Assembly: GCA_016931455.1 (NCBI GenBank)
Contig: JAFGES010000054.1
Span: 153,659-217,658 of the forward strand
DNA: 64,000 nt
Direction: 5' to 3'
DNA from: Desulfobacterales bacterium
Lineage (GTDB): Bacteria; Desulfobacterota; Desulfobacteria; Desulfobacterales; JAHDSC01
Shown: piece after piece, positions 35,459 to 45,611 of the stretch
How the letters are laid out: each line of letters starts with the position of its first letter
How positions within the stretch are numbered: position 1 is the first letter of the stretch
The notes under the pieces: model-generated
The model's input: the letters and a program-made list of their open reading frames with translations, nothing else
Database searches by the model: none
What the model was told of the DNA's origin: nothing
Program-made: the position numbers and the translations under genes

Positions 35459-37468
35459 CTACAAAAGGAAAGGAACCATCAATAAAGCGACAACATTTAA
35501 TATCTTAATCATTGGGTTAATTGCGGGTCCGGCGGTATCTTTATATGGATCGCCAACCGTGTCTCCGGTTACGGCAGCTTTATGAGCATCGCTGCCTTTA
35601 CCGCCTAAATGGCCATCTTCAATATATTTTTTTGCATTATCCCATGCAGCACCACCGGTTGTCATAGAGATCGCGACGAAAAGTCCGGTGACGATGCTTC
35701 CAATAAGCAAACCGCCCAGGGCCACTTTACCAAGCACAAAACCGACAAGAATAGGTGCAACAACCGGTAAAAGAGAGGGTAAAAGCATCTCTTTGAGCGC
35801 GAACTTGGTTACGATATCGACACAGGTTCCATAATCCGGTTTTGCTTTATATTCCATAATACCGGGAATTTCTCTAAATTGGCGTCTGACTTCTTCAACA
35901 ACGGCAGAGCCGGCTTTGCCGACAGCATTCATAGCAATGGAAGCAAACAAATAGGGAAGTAAGCCGCCAATGAAAAGGCCGATAATAACTTTTACATCAC
36001 CTAAATCGAATCTAATTGAAGATTGTGATCCTTGGATGGTAAATTCTTGTACATAGGATGCAAAGAGAACGAGAGCAGCCAAACCGGCAGAGCCGATAGC
36101 GTATCCTTTGGTGACCGCTTTGGTGGTATTTCCAACTGCATCGAGAGGATCGGTAACAGCGCGAACGCTTTCTTCCATCTCAGCCATCTCGGCGATACCA
36201 CCGGCATTGTCAGTAATGGGTCCATAAGCATCAATGGCAATGACCATTCCCGTCATTGAAAGCATAGACATGGCTGCCATCGCAATGCCGTAAAGACCGG
36301 CAAAATAATAAGCAATGAGAATACCGAGACATATCGCCAGTACCGGAGCGGCCGTTGATCGCATACTAACTGAAAGACCGGCAATAATGTTGGTTGCATG
36401 CCCTGTTGTTGAGGCTTGTGCGATGAATTTAACAGGCGCATAGATGCCGGTATAGTATTCAGTGATAATAACAATAAGAACGGTAAGAACGAGCCCGACG
36501 AGCGTTGCATAATAAATTGAAGTCGGTTTTAGATCCGGTAAGCCGACCATCATTTTATTCGTGAAAAAGAAAAAAGTGATTGCTGAGATAATAGCAGCGC
36601 CAAACATTCCTTTATACAAGGCGCCCATAATATATTGACTTTTGCCGAGCCTTACGAAAAAGACCGCGATAATAGATGCAATAATGGAAACGGCACCTAA
36701 AACAAGAGGAAATTCGGTAGCAATTGCATTGTTCGGAAAAATAAGATGCCCAAGAAGCATTGCGGCTACGGCGGTGATAGCGTAAGTTTCAAAAAGATCG
36801 GCTGCCATGCCGGCACAGTCACCGACATTGTCGCCGACATTGTCTGCAATAACGGCAGGGTTTCTAGGATCATCTTCCGGGATGCCGGCTTCTACCTTGC
36901 CGACAAGATCCGCCCCGACATCTGCGCCCTTTGTGAAAATACCACCACCTAAACGGGCGAAAATAGAAATAAGACTACCGCCGAATCCAAGGGCAACAAG
37001 AGAAATAACGTCATGAGTAAGTGCATAGAATCCGGCAACGGAGGTAAGCGCAAGACCGGCAACCATCATTCCGGTTACCGAGCCTCCCTTAAAGGCAAGT
37101 CCTAATCCGGACGCCAAGCCGTTTCTAGCTGCTTCGGCAGTCCGGACATTGGCAATAACAGAGACTCTCATTCCAACATAGCCGGCAATAAAAGATGCAG
37201 CAGCACCAATAAGGAAGCCGATTGCAGTTTTAAAACCTAAAGTGAGTAGGATAATAAAAAATATTACAGCTCCGGCAATTGACATTGTTTTTAGCTGCCG
37301 ATTAAGATAAGCGATGGCGCCCTCTTTGATTGCACCGGCAATTTCCAGCATTTTATCGTTTCCAGCCGGAGCATTTTTGATTATTCTTGCTGTGATAACT
37401 GAAAAAAGCACTCCAATGATCCCAATAAGTGAACAGTATAGGGGAATGTTACTGAATTCGGGTTCCAT
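35459..37468 (-). CDS. hppA: Membrane-bound proton-pumping pyrophosphatase
   Basis: A 669-residue polytopic protein that couples pyrophosphate hydrolysis to ion transport. The substrate-binding sequence [35 protein letters not shown], here split by name only, spans the family's two Asp-rich motifs, and a third one ([14 protein letters not shown]) is near the C terminus. The segment [17 protein letters not shown] has Lys where K+-dependent enzymes have Ala, the signature of K+-independent H+-pumping enzymes. GGAGG precedes the ATG at 37468. It would recover energy from pyrophosphate made in sulfate activation or biosynthesis. It follows pth by 20 bases. Confidence 0.95.
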   Translation of the reverse strand: MEPEFSNIPLYCSLIGIIGVLFSVITARIIKNAPAGNDKMLEIAGAIKEGAIAYLNRQLKTMSIAGAVIFFIILLTLGFKTAIGFLIGAAASFIAGYVGMRVSVIANVRTAEAARNGLASGLGLAFKGGSVTGMMVAGLALTSVAGFYALTHDVISLVALGFGGSLISIFARLGGGIFTKGADVGADLVGKVEAGIPEDDPRNPAVIADNVGDNVGDCAGMAADLFETYAITAVAAMLLGHLIFPNNAIATEFPLVLGAVSIIASIIAVFFVRLGKSQYIMGALYKGMFGAAIISAITFFFFTNKMMVGLPDLKPTSIYYATLVGLVLTVLIVIITEYYTGIYAPVKFIAQASTTGHATNIIAGLSVSMRSTAAPVLAICLGILIAYYFAGLYGIAMAAMSMLSMTGMVIAIDAYGPITDNAGGIAEMAEMEESVRAVTDPLDAVGNTTKAVTKGYAIGSAGLAALVLFASYVQEFTIQGSQSSIRFDLGDVKVIIGLFIGGLLPYLFASIAMNAVGKAGSAVVEEVRRQFREIPGIMEYKAKPDYGTCVDIVTKFALKEMLLPSLLPVVAPILVGFVLGKVALGGLLIGSIVTGLFVAISMTTGGAAWDNAKKYIEDGHLGGKGSDAHKAAVTGDTVGDPYKDTAGPAINPMIKILNVVALLMVPFLL

Positions 37469-37488
37469 TCTTTCCTCCATTTGAATAG

Positions 37489-38085
37489 TTAGCGTGAAAT
37501 AATAATTCTCCTATCGTTAAAAAAATTCATTGCTTCCGAAGTACCGTTGGTAAGTATTTCAACGACGGCATTATGAGCCTGCGCTAATATTTGGTCGAGA
37601 ATCTTTGTTTCAGCAGAATTAAATTTGCTTAAGACATGATCTACAACACTATCTTCAAAATTTGAACGGCCGATACCGATGCGAAGACGTGGAAAGCAAT
37701 TATCACCGAAAGTTTCGATAATGGATTTTAACCCGTTATGCCCCCCATGTCCCCCCTTGTCTTTAATTTTTAAACGTCCAAACGCGAGATCAATATCATC
37801 ATGAATAACCAATAAATCTCCGGATGGAATTTTAAAGTATTGCGCCAGTTTTTGTACCGGAGGACCGCTACGGTTCATATAGGCTATAGGTTTGGCTAAA
37901 ATGACGGCGATACCTCTTATGATGCCGCGACCGAAAAGGGTATCAAACTTTCTTTGGTTGAGCGAAATATTGAATGCTTTGGAAAGTTCTTCGATAACCA
38001 TAAAACCGGCGTTATGTCGAGTCATTTTATAAGAGGTACCCGGGTTTCCCAATCCGACAATAAGACGCAATTTATTTTGAGTCAT
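37489..38085 (-). CDS. pth: Peptidyl-tRNA hydrolase
   Basis: A 198-residue hydrolase that frees tRNA from stalled peptidyl-tRNA. Family features: [21 protein letters not shown] with the catalytic histidine (HNAG), [13 protein letters not shown], the [13 protein letters not shown] motif with the essential aspartate, and [15 protein letters not shown]. The order rplY-pth is standard. An extra C-terminal tail is ordinary in length. Confidence 0.95.
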   Translation of the reverse strand: MTQNKLRLIVGLGNPGTSYKMTRHNAGFMVIEELSKAFNISLNQRKFDTLFGRGIIRGIAVILAKPIAYMNRSGPPVQKLAQYFKIPSGDLLVIHDDIDLAFGRLKIKDKGGHGGHNGLKSIIETFGDNCFPRLRIGIGRSNFEDSVVDHVLSKFNSAETKILDQILAQAHNAVVEILTNGTSEAMNFFNDRRIIISR

Positions 38086-38199
38086 TTATTCCTTTCCAGA
38101 GACAGTCCTATTTGTTGCCTTGAATTAAAAAACTTCTTTATTATATGAATAAAAAAGAAGGCAATATGGAAAGGAAAAAACAAAAGAAGATTAATAATC

Positions 38200-38841
38200 T
38201 TAAGTGATATCAGATGCTTTTTCTTCTCCGATGCTCTCCTCTGCTTCCTCCGCTTCTTCAGATGTTGTTTCAGCGGCCTTTGGACCAAGAATCGTTATAA
38301 CCGTGAAGTTGGAATCGGTAGGAAATTCAATATTACCGGGTAAAGAAATTTCTTGTAAATGGATTGAGTCTCCGATATCCAAATCTGAAACATCGACCTC
38401 GATTTCTTGGGGTATTTCTTGCGGTAGGCAAAGCACTTCAAGTTCGCGTCGAATAAGTTGAAAAATACCTCCTTTTTTCACTCCTTTTGAAATACCTTTT
38501 GGTACAACCGGAATATTAAATGTCAGTTTTCGATCCATAGCGATTTCAAAAAAATCTACATGCAGATAATTTCGTGAAACCGGATCGATCTGTAACTCTT
38601 TGATCATAACGGATTTATTAGATTTTATATCTCCATCTTGAAATATTAAGTTAAATAAAAGTTGGTTGCTCCGGCTTTTTTTTATAGCATTTTTAAAATC
38701 AATGAGATTGACGGATAATAAAGTCGGATCAACCTGTGGGCCATATAAAACTGCAGGTAATCGGCCATCTCGCCTTAAGCTTCTAGACTGTCCTTTGCCT
38801 GCAGATGTTCTCAAATTCGAATTAAGTTCGATTAACTCCAA
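38200..38841 (-). CDS. rplY: Ribosomal protein bL25/Ctc
   Basis: A 213-residue long-form bL25 (Ctc): an N-terminal 5S rRNA-binding domain (NLRTSAGKGQSRSLRRDGRLPAVLYG) and a C-terminal beta domain (VDVSDLDIGDSIHLQEI). It ends in an acidic Glu-rich tail. It sits in the conserved run prs-rplY-pth. A weak A/T-rich hairpin between this gene and pth is not strong enough to call a terminator. Confidence 0.95.
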   Translation of the reverse strand: MELIELNSNLRTSAGKGQSRSLRRDGRLPAVLYGPQVDPTLLSVNLIDFKNAIKKSRSNQLLFNLIFQDGDIKSNKSVMIKELQIDPVSRNYLHVDFFEIAMDRKLTFNIPVVPKGISKGVKKGGIFQLIRRELEVLCLPQEIPQEIEVDVSDLDIGDSIHLQEISLPGNIEFPTDSNFTVITILGPKAAETTSEEAEEAEESIGEEKASDIT

Positions 38842-38888
38842 AAAAACCTCCTTAGTAAGTCTTAAATATTTTTAAAATGAAAATTCGT

Positions 38889-39827
38889 TTATACAAAAAG
38901 CGAGGTTAGAGAATTGCCTCGATGACTACGAATTATAGCTTCCCCGATCAGTTTTGAAATAGATAAAACAGAAATTTTTCGGCATTCAGCCGCTTTTTTA
39001 CTCAAGGGTATCGTATCGGTAACGACAAGTGTTTTTAATTTAGAATCCGTAATGCGATTAACGGCGGGACCGGAGAGCACGGCATGAGTACAACATGCAT
39101 GGACTTCCTTAGCACCTTTTTCAATGATCGCTCCGGCAGCCTCGATAAGTGTACCGGCGGTATCGGTCATATCATCGAGCATTATAACGATTTTGTCGGC
39201 AACATCACCGATGACGGCCATGGCTTTGGCCTCATTCGGCGCATCTCTGCGCTTATCGATGATAGCAAGACCGGCTTGAATGCGTTTTGCAAACGCTCTG
39301 GCCCGTTCGACTCCTCCGGCATCCGGTGAAACGATGATAACATCTTCGCTGAAATTTTTTTTAATATGTTCTAGTAAAACCGGAGCGGCAAAAATATTGT
39401 CAACCGGAATATTAAAAAAGCCTTGAATTTGACCTGCATGTAGATCCATCGTGATGATTCGGTTTGCACCGGCGGTAGTCAGCAGATCCGCAACTAGTTT
39501 AGCGCTGATTGGAACGCGTGGCGCGACTTTTTTATCTTGCCGCGCGTAGCCGTAATAGGGGATTACAGCAGTGATTCTGCTTGCAGAAGATCGCTTGAAA
39601 GCATCAATCATCAGCAGAAGTTCAACAAGATTATCATTGACCGGCGCACACGTCGACTGAATGACGAAAACATCTTTTGATCTCACATTTTCATCGATTT
39701 CAATTCTGATTTCGCCGTCACTAAATGTAGTTACCTTAGCCCCTCCCAATGGTTTGTCGAGATAATTACAGATGTCTTGGGCAAGGCTGCGGTTTGAATT
39801 TCCGGAGAAAATAGCAATTTTGTTCAT
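38889..39827 (-). CDS. prs: Ribose-phosphate pyrophosphokinase
   Basis: A 312-residue class I PRPP synthase, making PRPP from ribose-5-phosphate and ATP. The N-terminal [16 protein letters not shown], the ATP-binding [15 protein letters not shown], and the PRPP loop [17 protein letters not shown] are intact, as is the metal-binding [13 protein letters not shown]. It is encoded downstream of a tRNA-Gln gene and ispE in the order common in proteobacteria. Confidence 0.96.
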   Translation of the reverse strand: MNKIAIFSGNSNRSLAQDICNYLDKPLGGAKVTTFSDGEIRIEIDENVRSKDVFVIQSTCAPVNDNLVELLLMIDAFKRSSASRITAVIPYYGYARQDKKVAPRVPISAKLVADLLTTAGANRIITMDLHAGQIQGFFNIPVDNIFAAPVLLEHIKKNFSEDVIIVSPDAGGVERARAFAKRIQAGLAIIDKRRDAPNEAKAMAVIGDVADKIVIMLDDMTDTAGTLIEAAGAIIEKGAKEVHACCTHAVLSGPAVNRITDSKLKTLVVTDTIPLSKKAAECRKISVLSISKLIGEAIIRSHRGNSLTSLFV

Positions 39828-39986
39828 TTAGCTTTCCATTATGAATTTATAACCGTTAACCAAGTAATTTGTTATGGAGGATTTTGGCATTATTTAGGCC
39901 GGAGGGATGAGGATTTTAATTTTTTTGGTACGATTATTAGTTAAATTATATCTGCTTTTTAATTTGATTACCAAAAATCTGTTAAG

Positions 39987-40061
39987 TGGCTGGGGCGGGA
40001 GGATTCGAACCTCCGAATGCAGGAACCAAAATCCTGTGTCTTACCGCTTGACGACGCCCCA
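39987..40061 (-). tRNA. tRNA-Gln(UUG)
   Basis: On the minus strand a 7-bp acceptor stem (TGGGGCG with CGCCCCA) encloses a full cloverleaf. The anticodon stem CAGGA/TCCTG holds the loop TTTTGGT, giving anticodon UUG. The T arm is GGAGG-TTCGAAT-CCTCC, the discriminator is G, and CCA is encoded. It lies between ispE and prs, a conserved position for tRNA-Gln. Confidence 0.95.
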
Positions 40062-40126
40062 AAAACCGTTACAATTTTCTAAAAGAGAACACAGACAAGT
40101 AAAAAAGATCAGCACCATTAAAAAAA

Positions 40127-40990
40127 TCAAGTAATTAAATGGGTAAGAAATACTTGCCGATTTTTGTTTTTTGAAAGCCTCTCTTCAGCTTCTCTTGCCT
40201 TTTTTTCATCAGTAAAAATGCCGAAGGTAGACGGCCCGCTTCCCGACATGAGAGCTCCTAATGCGCCATTTTCCAAGAGTTCTCCTTTTATTAAATCAAT
40301 ATCGGGATGTTTTGATGCAGTTACGATTTCAAGATCGTTGCACATATCACGTTTTGCATCAAAATTATAACTTCTAAGTTTGGATTGTTTAATTTTTTTT
40401 TTACATTTTGTCAATTGTAAATTTAAATTTTTGTAAACATCTGCAGTAGAAACACTGAATCCGGGATAAACGACTAAAAGATGAAAAGGTTCAAGACCAA
40501 GGTAAGCATCTAGTTTTTCACCGACACCGGTTGCAATTGCCGGTTTTTGAAAAATAAAAAAAGGAACATCGGCACCGAGTTGAAGGCCCAGTGCCATCAG
40601 TTCATTTTTTGTAAAAGGCAGACCGTAATGTTGATTCAATCCTAAAAATACAGATGCAGCATTACTGCTTCCGCCACCGAGTCCGGCAGCAACCGGTATG
40701 TTTTTTTCGATGAAAATATTGATTTTTTCATTTTTATTTAAAGTGTTTAAAAATAGGCTTGCTGCTTTGTAGGCAAGGTTTGTTTCATCAGGCGGAATTT
40801 TTGCATTGTTGCATGAAACTGTTGTTTTTTGTGCCCCAAATACAATGGAAATCTTATCATAAAGTCCGATACGGCACATCAGGGAAATAAGATCATGATA
40901 TCCATCCGGTCTTTTTCCCGTGACGTGCAGGAATAAATTAATCTTTGCCGGTGATAAAATTTCAAGGCTTGAAGGGGTGTTTTTCATCAT
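40127..40990 (-). CDS. ispE: 4-(cytidine 5'-diphospho)-2-C-methyl-D-erythritol kinase
   Basis: A 287-residue GHMP kinase of the non-mevalonate isoprenoid pathway, phosphorylating CDP-methylerythritol. SPAKINLFLHVTGKRPDGYHDL near the N terminus, the ATP-binding PVAAGLGGGSSNAASVF and the C-terminal LMSGSGPSTFGIF are the three GHMP motifs. The start at 40990 (first ATG) is preferred over a TTG at 40999. It is followed by tRNA-Gln. Confidence 0.95.
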   Translation of the reverse strand: MMKNTPSSLEILSPAKINLFLHVTGKRPDGYHDLISLMCRIGLYDKISIVFGAQKTTVSCNNAKIPPDETNLAYKAASLFLNTLNKNEKINIFIEKNIPVAAGLGGGSSNAASVFLGLNQHYGLPFTKNELMALGLQLGADVPFFIFQKPAIATGVGEKLDAYLGLEPFHLLVVYPGFSVSTADVYKNLNLQLTKCKKKIKQSKLRSYNFDAKRDMCNDLEIVTASKHPDIDLIKGELLENGALGALMSGSGPSTFGIFTDEKKAREAEERLSKNKNRQVFLTHLIT

Positions 40991-41010
40991 AAGTAACAAT
41001 TATAAGAAAA

Positions 41011-42474
41011 TTATTTAGTCAATTTTATAACAATAAAACCGGAATTCATACGCCTTATAAACATTTGGATCGTTTCTCCGGTTTTAATATCCGCAATTAT
41101 TTTTTTATAATCATTTACATTCGTTATTGCTTTATGATTGATTTCCTTGATGATGTCTCCGACTATCATTCCAGCTTCCGAACCTTTGCTGTTCGGCTCC
41201 ACGCCGATCACAATAACGCCTCCGGATTCCGTTATATTGAATCGGCTTGCCATTTCGCGGGTTATGTCTGCGACACGCACACCCAGTTCATCTTCATGTA
41301 CTTTTTTATTTTGCTTAGCCGAAATTCTTGTTTCCTCTCGTTTGGCAATCTCGACGGTAAATACCTTTTTTTGGCCGTTACGAAATACCGATATTTTAAC
41401 TTTTTCTCCGACGGGTTTATCGGCAATTATGCCGGTGAGCTCACGACTTGTTTCAACATTTATTCCATCCACGTCAAGGATAATATCTTTGGCCTTAATC
41501 CCAGCTTGATCGGCAGGATCATTAGGAAAAACTTCCGTTACGAGTACACCTTTTCGATTTTTAAGCCCATAGTATTCAGCGATTTCTCCGCTGATATCCT
41601 GAATGGCAACCCCAAGCCATCCGCGGGTAACATCACCATATTTTTTTAACTGGTCGACAATTCCTTTGGCTAAGTTGATTGGAATTGCAAAACCAATTCC
41701 TTGTCCTCCGGCAATGATTGCCGTGTTAATGCCGACAACTTCACCCTTCATGTTGATAAGAGGGCCTCCGCTGTTGCCGGGATTGATTGAAGCATCGGTC
41801 TGAATAAAATCATCATAAGGGCCGGATCCGATAACACGGCCTTTTGCGCTGACAATCCCGGCAGTTACGGTATGTTCCAAGCCGAAAGGGCTGCCGATGG
41901 CTACAACCCACTGACCGACTTTTAGTTCATTTGAATCACCTAACTTTAATTCGGGAAGGTTGTGTTCAGGGCTTATCTTAATGAGTGCAAGATCGGTATT
42001 AGGGTCTCGTCCGATGATTTCCGCATCAAATTCTTCACCGTCTTTTAATTTTACTTTGATTTTGTCCGCATTTTCGACGACATGATTATTGGTAACAATA
42101 TGGCCTTCCTTATCAATAATGAATCCCGATCCTAGACTTCTTTGTTTAAATTCTCTTTGATTGTCTTCACCAAAAAATTTATCGAAAAAATCTTGGAAGG
42201 GATCTTCACCGCCGTTTGGACCTCTGAAGAAATGCCTAAAAACAGGTCCACCGCCTTTGATGATTTTTTCCGTTCTTATGTTGACGACTGAAGGGCTAAC
42301 CATTTCAGTTAAGCTGCTGAAATTTTCAGGAGCCGTGAAATTGTCGATCTTTTTTGCGTCAATAATTGTCGGTAAAGTAATATTTGAAGCTATCCAAAGT
42401 CCCATCGTAAGAAAGAACATCAGAAAGAATTTTTTTCCAGCCGTATACTTCAATTTATTTTTATGCATTTTCAT
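41011..42474 (-). CDS. degP: Do/DegQ-family serine endoprotease
   Basis: A 487-residue periplasmic protease and chaperone. A signal anchor lies at about 15-33. The trypsin-like domain has the catalytic His in IVTNNHVVENAD, Asp in DPNTDLALIKI and Ser in INPGNSGGPL. Two PDZ domains follow (GWLGVAIQDISGEIAEYYG and the last 90 residues). It degrades or refolds damaged envelope proteins. AAGGAG precedes the ATG at 42474. DegP and DegQ cannot be separated on this evidence. Confidence 0.93.
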   Translation of the reverse strand: MKMHKNKLKYTAGKKFFLMFFLTMGLWIASNITLPTIIDAKKIDNFTAPENFSSLTEMVSPSVVNIRTEKIIKGGGPVFRHFFRGPNGGEDPFQDFFDKFFGEDNQREFKQRSLGSGFIIDKEGHIVTNNHVVENADKIKVKLKDGEEFDAEIIGRDPNTDLALIKISPEHNLPELKLGDSNELKVGQWVVAIGSPFGLEHTVTAGIVSAKGRVIGSGPYDDFIQTDASINPGNSGGPLINMKGEVVGINTAIIAGGQGIGFAIPINLAKGIVDQLKKYGDVTRGWLGVAIQDISGEIAEYYGLKNRKGVLVTEVFPNDPADQAGIKAKDIILDVDGINVETSRELTGIIADKPVGEKVKISVFRNGQKKVFTVEIAKREETRISAKQNKKVHEDELGVRVADITREMASRFNITESGGVIVIGVEPNSKGSEAGMIVGDIIKEINHKAITNVNDYKKIIADIKTGETIQMFIRRMNSGFIVIKLTK

Positions 42475-42540
42475 TTAAACACTCCTTAATTTGCATTCAA
42501 ATTTTTGAGTGGTAATAACAACTCGGAACCTAAGGGTCGC

Positions 42541-42951
42541 TTATGATTTTTCTTTAACATACATTAATCGTAGGTCATACAAAATATTTTTCAAAAGATT
42601 GGCTTCATCTTGTGACAAATTCCCCTTGGTTTTTTCTTCAAGCATTCCTAAAATATCAATCGTTTGTTTTGCAATGGGCAAATTTTTTGTTTTTCGATTG
42701 GTAGCCGGATCTTCTAGGATTCCTAACTGTACTAAAGCCGATGAGTTCAGTGAAAAAATAAAGGTGGCGAAATTAATCTCCGGCAGCGGCGACATTTCTT
42801 CGAATTGATCGACCGAAGCCGTATCTTGGGCCGGCTGTTTCTCGGCTTCACTTTTATCCGGTTGAGCCTCTTCTTCTTTTCTCTTTTCTTGGTTTTCTTC
42901 AGCAAAAAATCGTCTGTCTTTTATAACAAAGTCTTTTTTTTCTTCCGGCAT
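42541..42951 (-). CDS. DUF1844 domain protein
   Basis: A 136-residue protein. The first 60 residues are highly charged and probably disordered (Lys/Glu/Gln-rich after VIKDRRFF). The C-terminal 75 residues match DUF1844 (INFATFIFSLNSSALVQLGILEDP, then NLPIAKQTIDILGMLEEKTKGNLSQDE). The role of the family is unknown; it is widespread in Desulfobacterota and Acidobacteria. GGAGG 8 bases upstream fixes the start at 42951. It precedes degP on the same strand. Confidence 0.85.
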   Translation of the reverse strand: MPEEKKDFVIKDRRFFAEENQEKRKEEEAQPDKSEAEKQPAQDTASVDQFEEMSPLPEINFATFIFSLNSSALVQLGILEDPATNRKTKNLPIAKQTIDILGMLEEKTKGNLSQDEANLLKNILYDLRLMYVKEKS

Positions 42952-43270
42952 GTTTGATACCTCCAAAATTTCTCTTTTTGAAAATCGTCTATCTTTGATA
43001 ATTTTTAAATATATTACTCAAATTGAATTGTATAAAGGGCTTTCAATCAAATTTCATCCATCTAAACGGATCAACGTATTTTATCCGAATTATATTTATA
43101 AATCAAGAGATTATAGCGGGATGCATGATGGGGTTCGGGGCATCGCCCTTTGATGGAGATCGTTTGTTTGAAAGCCGTATGCTTTATCGAACCGTCTGCC
43201 TCCGTGTCCATATGGGTGCAGAGGCAGACATTGTTTTCTTTGCAGTGTCGAAAATTTTTTTAAATCATAC
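42952..43270. other. Intergenic stretch with a serA 3' hairpin
   Basis: About 320 bases between the ends of serA and the DUF1844 gene, both on the minus strand. A 9-bp perfect stem (GTCTGCCTC at 43194-43202 with GAGGCAGAC at 43221-43229) lies about 40 bases after the serA stop. It has no T run on the minus strand, so termination is uncertain. Two plus-strand open frames here look accidental. Confidence 0.45.
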
Positions 43271-44851
43271 TTAAAGTTCAAGCGGTATCACACTTTTTAC
43301 AAGCGGCAAAGCCCGCAAATCTTCAATGACGTTGTCGGGGATCGAAGTATCGGTTCGCAGAAAAATGATATTTCTCTCACCTTCTTTCTCCTGGCCGACT
43401 TGCATCCGTCCAATGTTGATTTTATGTTTACCTAGCGTGGCACCGATGCTGCCGATGGCACCCGGTTTATCGACATTATTTATCAGTGCGAGATGGCCGA
43501 CCGGTGTCATTTCAACGCGGAAACTATTAATTTTTATCACCCGAGCATCTTTTTTGCCGAAGATTGTTCCGGATACGGTACATGTTCTTTCGGGAGTGAC
43601 GGCTTTGATCGTAATTAGATTTAAATAGTCTTCAGACTCGGCGCTGGCTGTTTCCGTGACTTTTATACCTCTTTCCTGCGCAATGATATGCGCATTGACA
43701 AAATTGACATCATCCGGAACCACGGGGGTCAGCAGGCCTTTTAAAGCTGCGGTTGAAACCGGAGACAAGTCCAGCCCTTGGAAATCACCCGTATATTCGA
43801 TAATAACTTCTTTTAAAGGTCCTTTGGTCAGTTGTGCCAGCAAGCAACCCATTCGATCGGCAAGGTCTAAGAATGGGCCGATTTTTTTTAGAAGGTCGCC
43901 TGTAACGGAAGGAACATTGACCGCATTGATGATGGTACCGTTTGTCAGATAGTCAATTATTTGATTGGCCACCGCAACCGCGACATTGGTCTGCGCTTCC
44001 AAGGTAGAAGCTCCAAGATGAGGTGTGCAGATCACATGATCCAACTCTAAGAGTTTGGAGTTACCGGGAGGTTCGACTTCAAAAACATCCAAAGCCGCAC
44101 CGGCGACTTTTCCCGATACGAGCGCATCATAAAGATCGGCTTCGTCAATAATACCACCGCGGGCGCAATTGATAATCATCACACCGTCTTTCATCCGGCT
44201 GAAAACGTCTTTTTTAATAAGCCCGAGGGTATCTTTAAGTTTGGGGACATGGATTGTTATGTAATCGGATTTCATACATAAATCATCTAAAGAGACACTT
44301 TCAAAGCCCGCTTTTTCAATCCGATCCGCAGTTACATAGGGGTCATGAACAATGACTCTCATTTTAAGGCCTCTAGCACGATCGGCGACAATGGAGCCTA
44401 CTTTCCCGAAACCGATGACGCCCAGAACCTTATTATAAATTTCTCGCCCTTGAAATTTCTTTTTATCCCAACGCCCGGCTTTCATTGAGGATGTTCCTTG
44501 GGGTATGTTGCGCGAGAGGGCCAGCATCATGGAAATTGCGTGTTCTGCAGTCGTGACAACATTTCCGCCCGGAGTATTCATGACAATTACGCCCCGTTTC
44601 GTAGCTGCCGGTATATCGACATTGTCTAAGCCGATTCCTGCCCGACCGACAACTTTTAACTTTTTTGCTGCATTCAATAGATCCTCGGTTACTTTTGTGG
44701 CGCTGCGAATCACTAAGGCATCATAGCCGCCTATGATTTCTTTCAGCTGCTCCGGAGGCAAACCGGTCCGAACATCAACTTCAATCCCTTCCGCTTCTTG
44801 AAACATCTTTATGCCGACTTCGCCGAGATTATCGCTGACTAAAACTTTCAT
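43271..44851 (-). CDS. serA: D-3-phosphoglycerate dehydrogenase
   Basis: A 526-residue type I enzyme, first step of serine synthesis. The N-terminal VLVSDNLGEVG and the NAD-binding VLGVIGFGKVGSIVADRA are standard. The catalytic Arg (NCARGGIIDEADL), Glu and His (CTPHLGAST) are in place. An intervening domain and a C-terminal ACT domain (HLALINNVDKPGAIGSIGATLGKHKINI) follow, the latter a serine-feedback site. GGGAGA upstream fixes the start at 44851. Confidence 0.96.
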   Translation of the reverse strand: MKVLVSDNLGEVGIKMFQEAEGIEVDVRTGLPPEQLKEIIGGYDALVIRSATKVTEDLLNAAKKLKVVGRAGIGLDNVDIPAATKRGVIVMNTPGGNVVTTAEHAISMMLALSRNIPQGTSSMKAGRWDKKKFQGREIYNKVLGVIGFGKVGSIVADRARGLKMRVIVHDPYVTADRIEKAGFESVSLDDLCMKSDYITIHVPKLKDTLGLIKKDVFSRMKDGVMIINCARGGIIDEADLYDALVSGKVAGAALDVFEVEPPGNSKLLELDHVICTPHLGASTLEAQTNVAVAVANQIIDYLTNGTIINAVNVPSVTGDLLKKIGPFLDLADRMGCLLAQLTKGPLKEVIIEYTGDFQGLDLSPVSTAALKGLLTPVVPDDVNFVNAHIIAQERGIKVTETASAESEDYLNLITIKAVTPERTCTVSGTIFGKKDARVIKINSFRVEMTPVGHLALINNVDKPGAIGSIGATLGKHKINIGRMQVGQEKEGERNIIFLRTDTSIPDNVIEDLRALPLVKSVIPLEL

Positions 44852-44969
44852 CACGTTTCTCCCTGAATACAAAATTTAATTTTTAAATAAAAATTTTTAA
44901 CCGAAAAAAGCTTTTATCTTCTTACATCTTTTCAAAATATTCAACTAAAATTTTTATGCAAAATTCAGT

Positions 44970-45057
44970 TTGATAAATTCGTAAAAATTCAAAATTGAGA
45001 CGGCAAAGTATAAGGTTCAAGCTCGAGTCGTCGCAAATTTCTTAAAATGAGGTGTGC
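44970..45057 (+). repeat. Dispersed intergenic repeat, copy B
   Basis: A diverged full-length relative of the element at 17999-18083: TGATAAATTCGTAAAAATTC at the left, GAGACGGCAAAGTATAAGGTTC in the middle and TTTCTTAAAATGAGGTG at the right, in the same order and spacing. It lies upstream of serA (divergent) and of the glutaredoxin gene. Confidence 0.6.
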
Positions 45058-45356
45058 TTAAACCCTTTACTAAATTTACTCCAATAAAGTCCATCATTCT
45101 AAAACGGAAATAAAAATTAAAGTATTGAAGAAGAAAATCTTTTTTGATAGATTTTTAAAAGTAGCAGAGCTTTTTTCTCAACAATATTCTCCTCACATGC
45201 TTTTGTAAATGCGGTAAGAGCTTTAAATCCGTTTATTGCAACAAGCACGCTGAATTATTTAAAACAAATTCAAGGCCTCGCGAATTTCATGAAATGATGC
45301 CTAATGCAGAAAATGGAATTTTTACGATGCCGTTAAATATTGAAAGGAGAAAAGAT
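45058..45356. other. Intergenic stretch upstream of glutaredoxin
   Basis: Together with the repeat copy to its left this forms a 505-base gap between the divergent serA and glutaredoxin genes. Apart from repeat copy C at its right end it is A/T-rich with no open frame or fold that I recognise. A clear AAGGAGA ribosome site lies at its right edge. Confidence 0.5.
45261..45300 (+). repeat. Dispersed intergenic repeat, 3' fragment C
   Basis: Matches the right third of copy A: ATTCAAGGCCTCGCGAATTTC against ATTCAAGGCGTCGCGAATTTC, then ATGAAATGATGC. The left part is missing. It is about 200 bases from copy B. Confidence 0.5.
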
Positions 45357-45611
45357 ATGTCTAATCTACCCGTTAAAATTTATACCCTCAGCACGTGCAG
45401 TCATTGCAAGGCCACCAAACAGCTTCTAACCGAATGTGTAATCAAGTACGATTTTGTCGATGTGGATCTTCTGTCCGGTGAAGAAAGAGCCGCCATCGTG
45501 GAAGAAGTTAAAACATTTAACCCTAAATGCACATTTCCGACCATTATTATCGGTGACAAAATCATAGTGGGATACAAAGAAGAAGAAATAAAGGAGGCAT
45601 TGGGATTGTAA
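45357..45611 (+). CDS. Glutaredoxin-family thiol protein
   Basis: An 84-residue glutaredoxin/NrdH-like protein with redox motif CSHC in KIYTLSTCSHCKATKQLL and the TFPTIIIGDKIIVGY region with the cis-proline. The in-frame upstream extension to 45294 lacks a ribosome site and runs into a repeat, while AAGGAGA lies 8 bases before the ATG at 45357. Its stop overlaps by one base the start of a ferredoxin-thioredoxin reductase catalytic subunit. It is therefore probably reduced by ferredoxin rather than by glutathione or NADPH. Confidence 0.87.
   Translation: MSNLPVKIYTLSTCSHCKATKQLLTECVIKYDFVDVDLLSGEERAAIVEEVKTFNPKCTFPTIIIGDKIIVGYKEEEIKEALGL

Noticed and set aside
39907..40134. Plus-strand 75-codon frame
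   Set aside because: It runs antisense through the tRNA-Gln gene, which explains the conserved sequence.
41065..41649. Plus-strand 194-codon frame inside degP
   Set aside because: Antisense shadow of the protease gene.
42950..43274. Two small plus-strand frames between DUF1844 and serA
   Set aside because: No ribosome sites, no recognisable sequence, and they cover the serA 3' hairpin.
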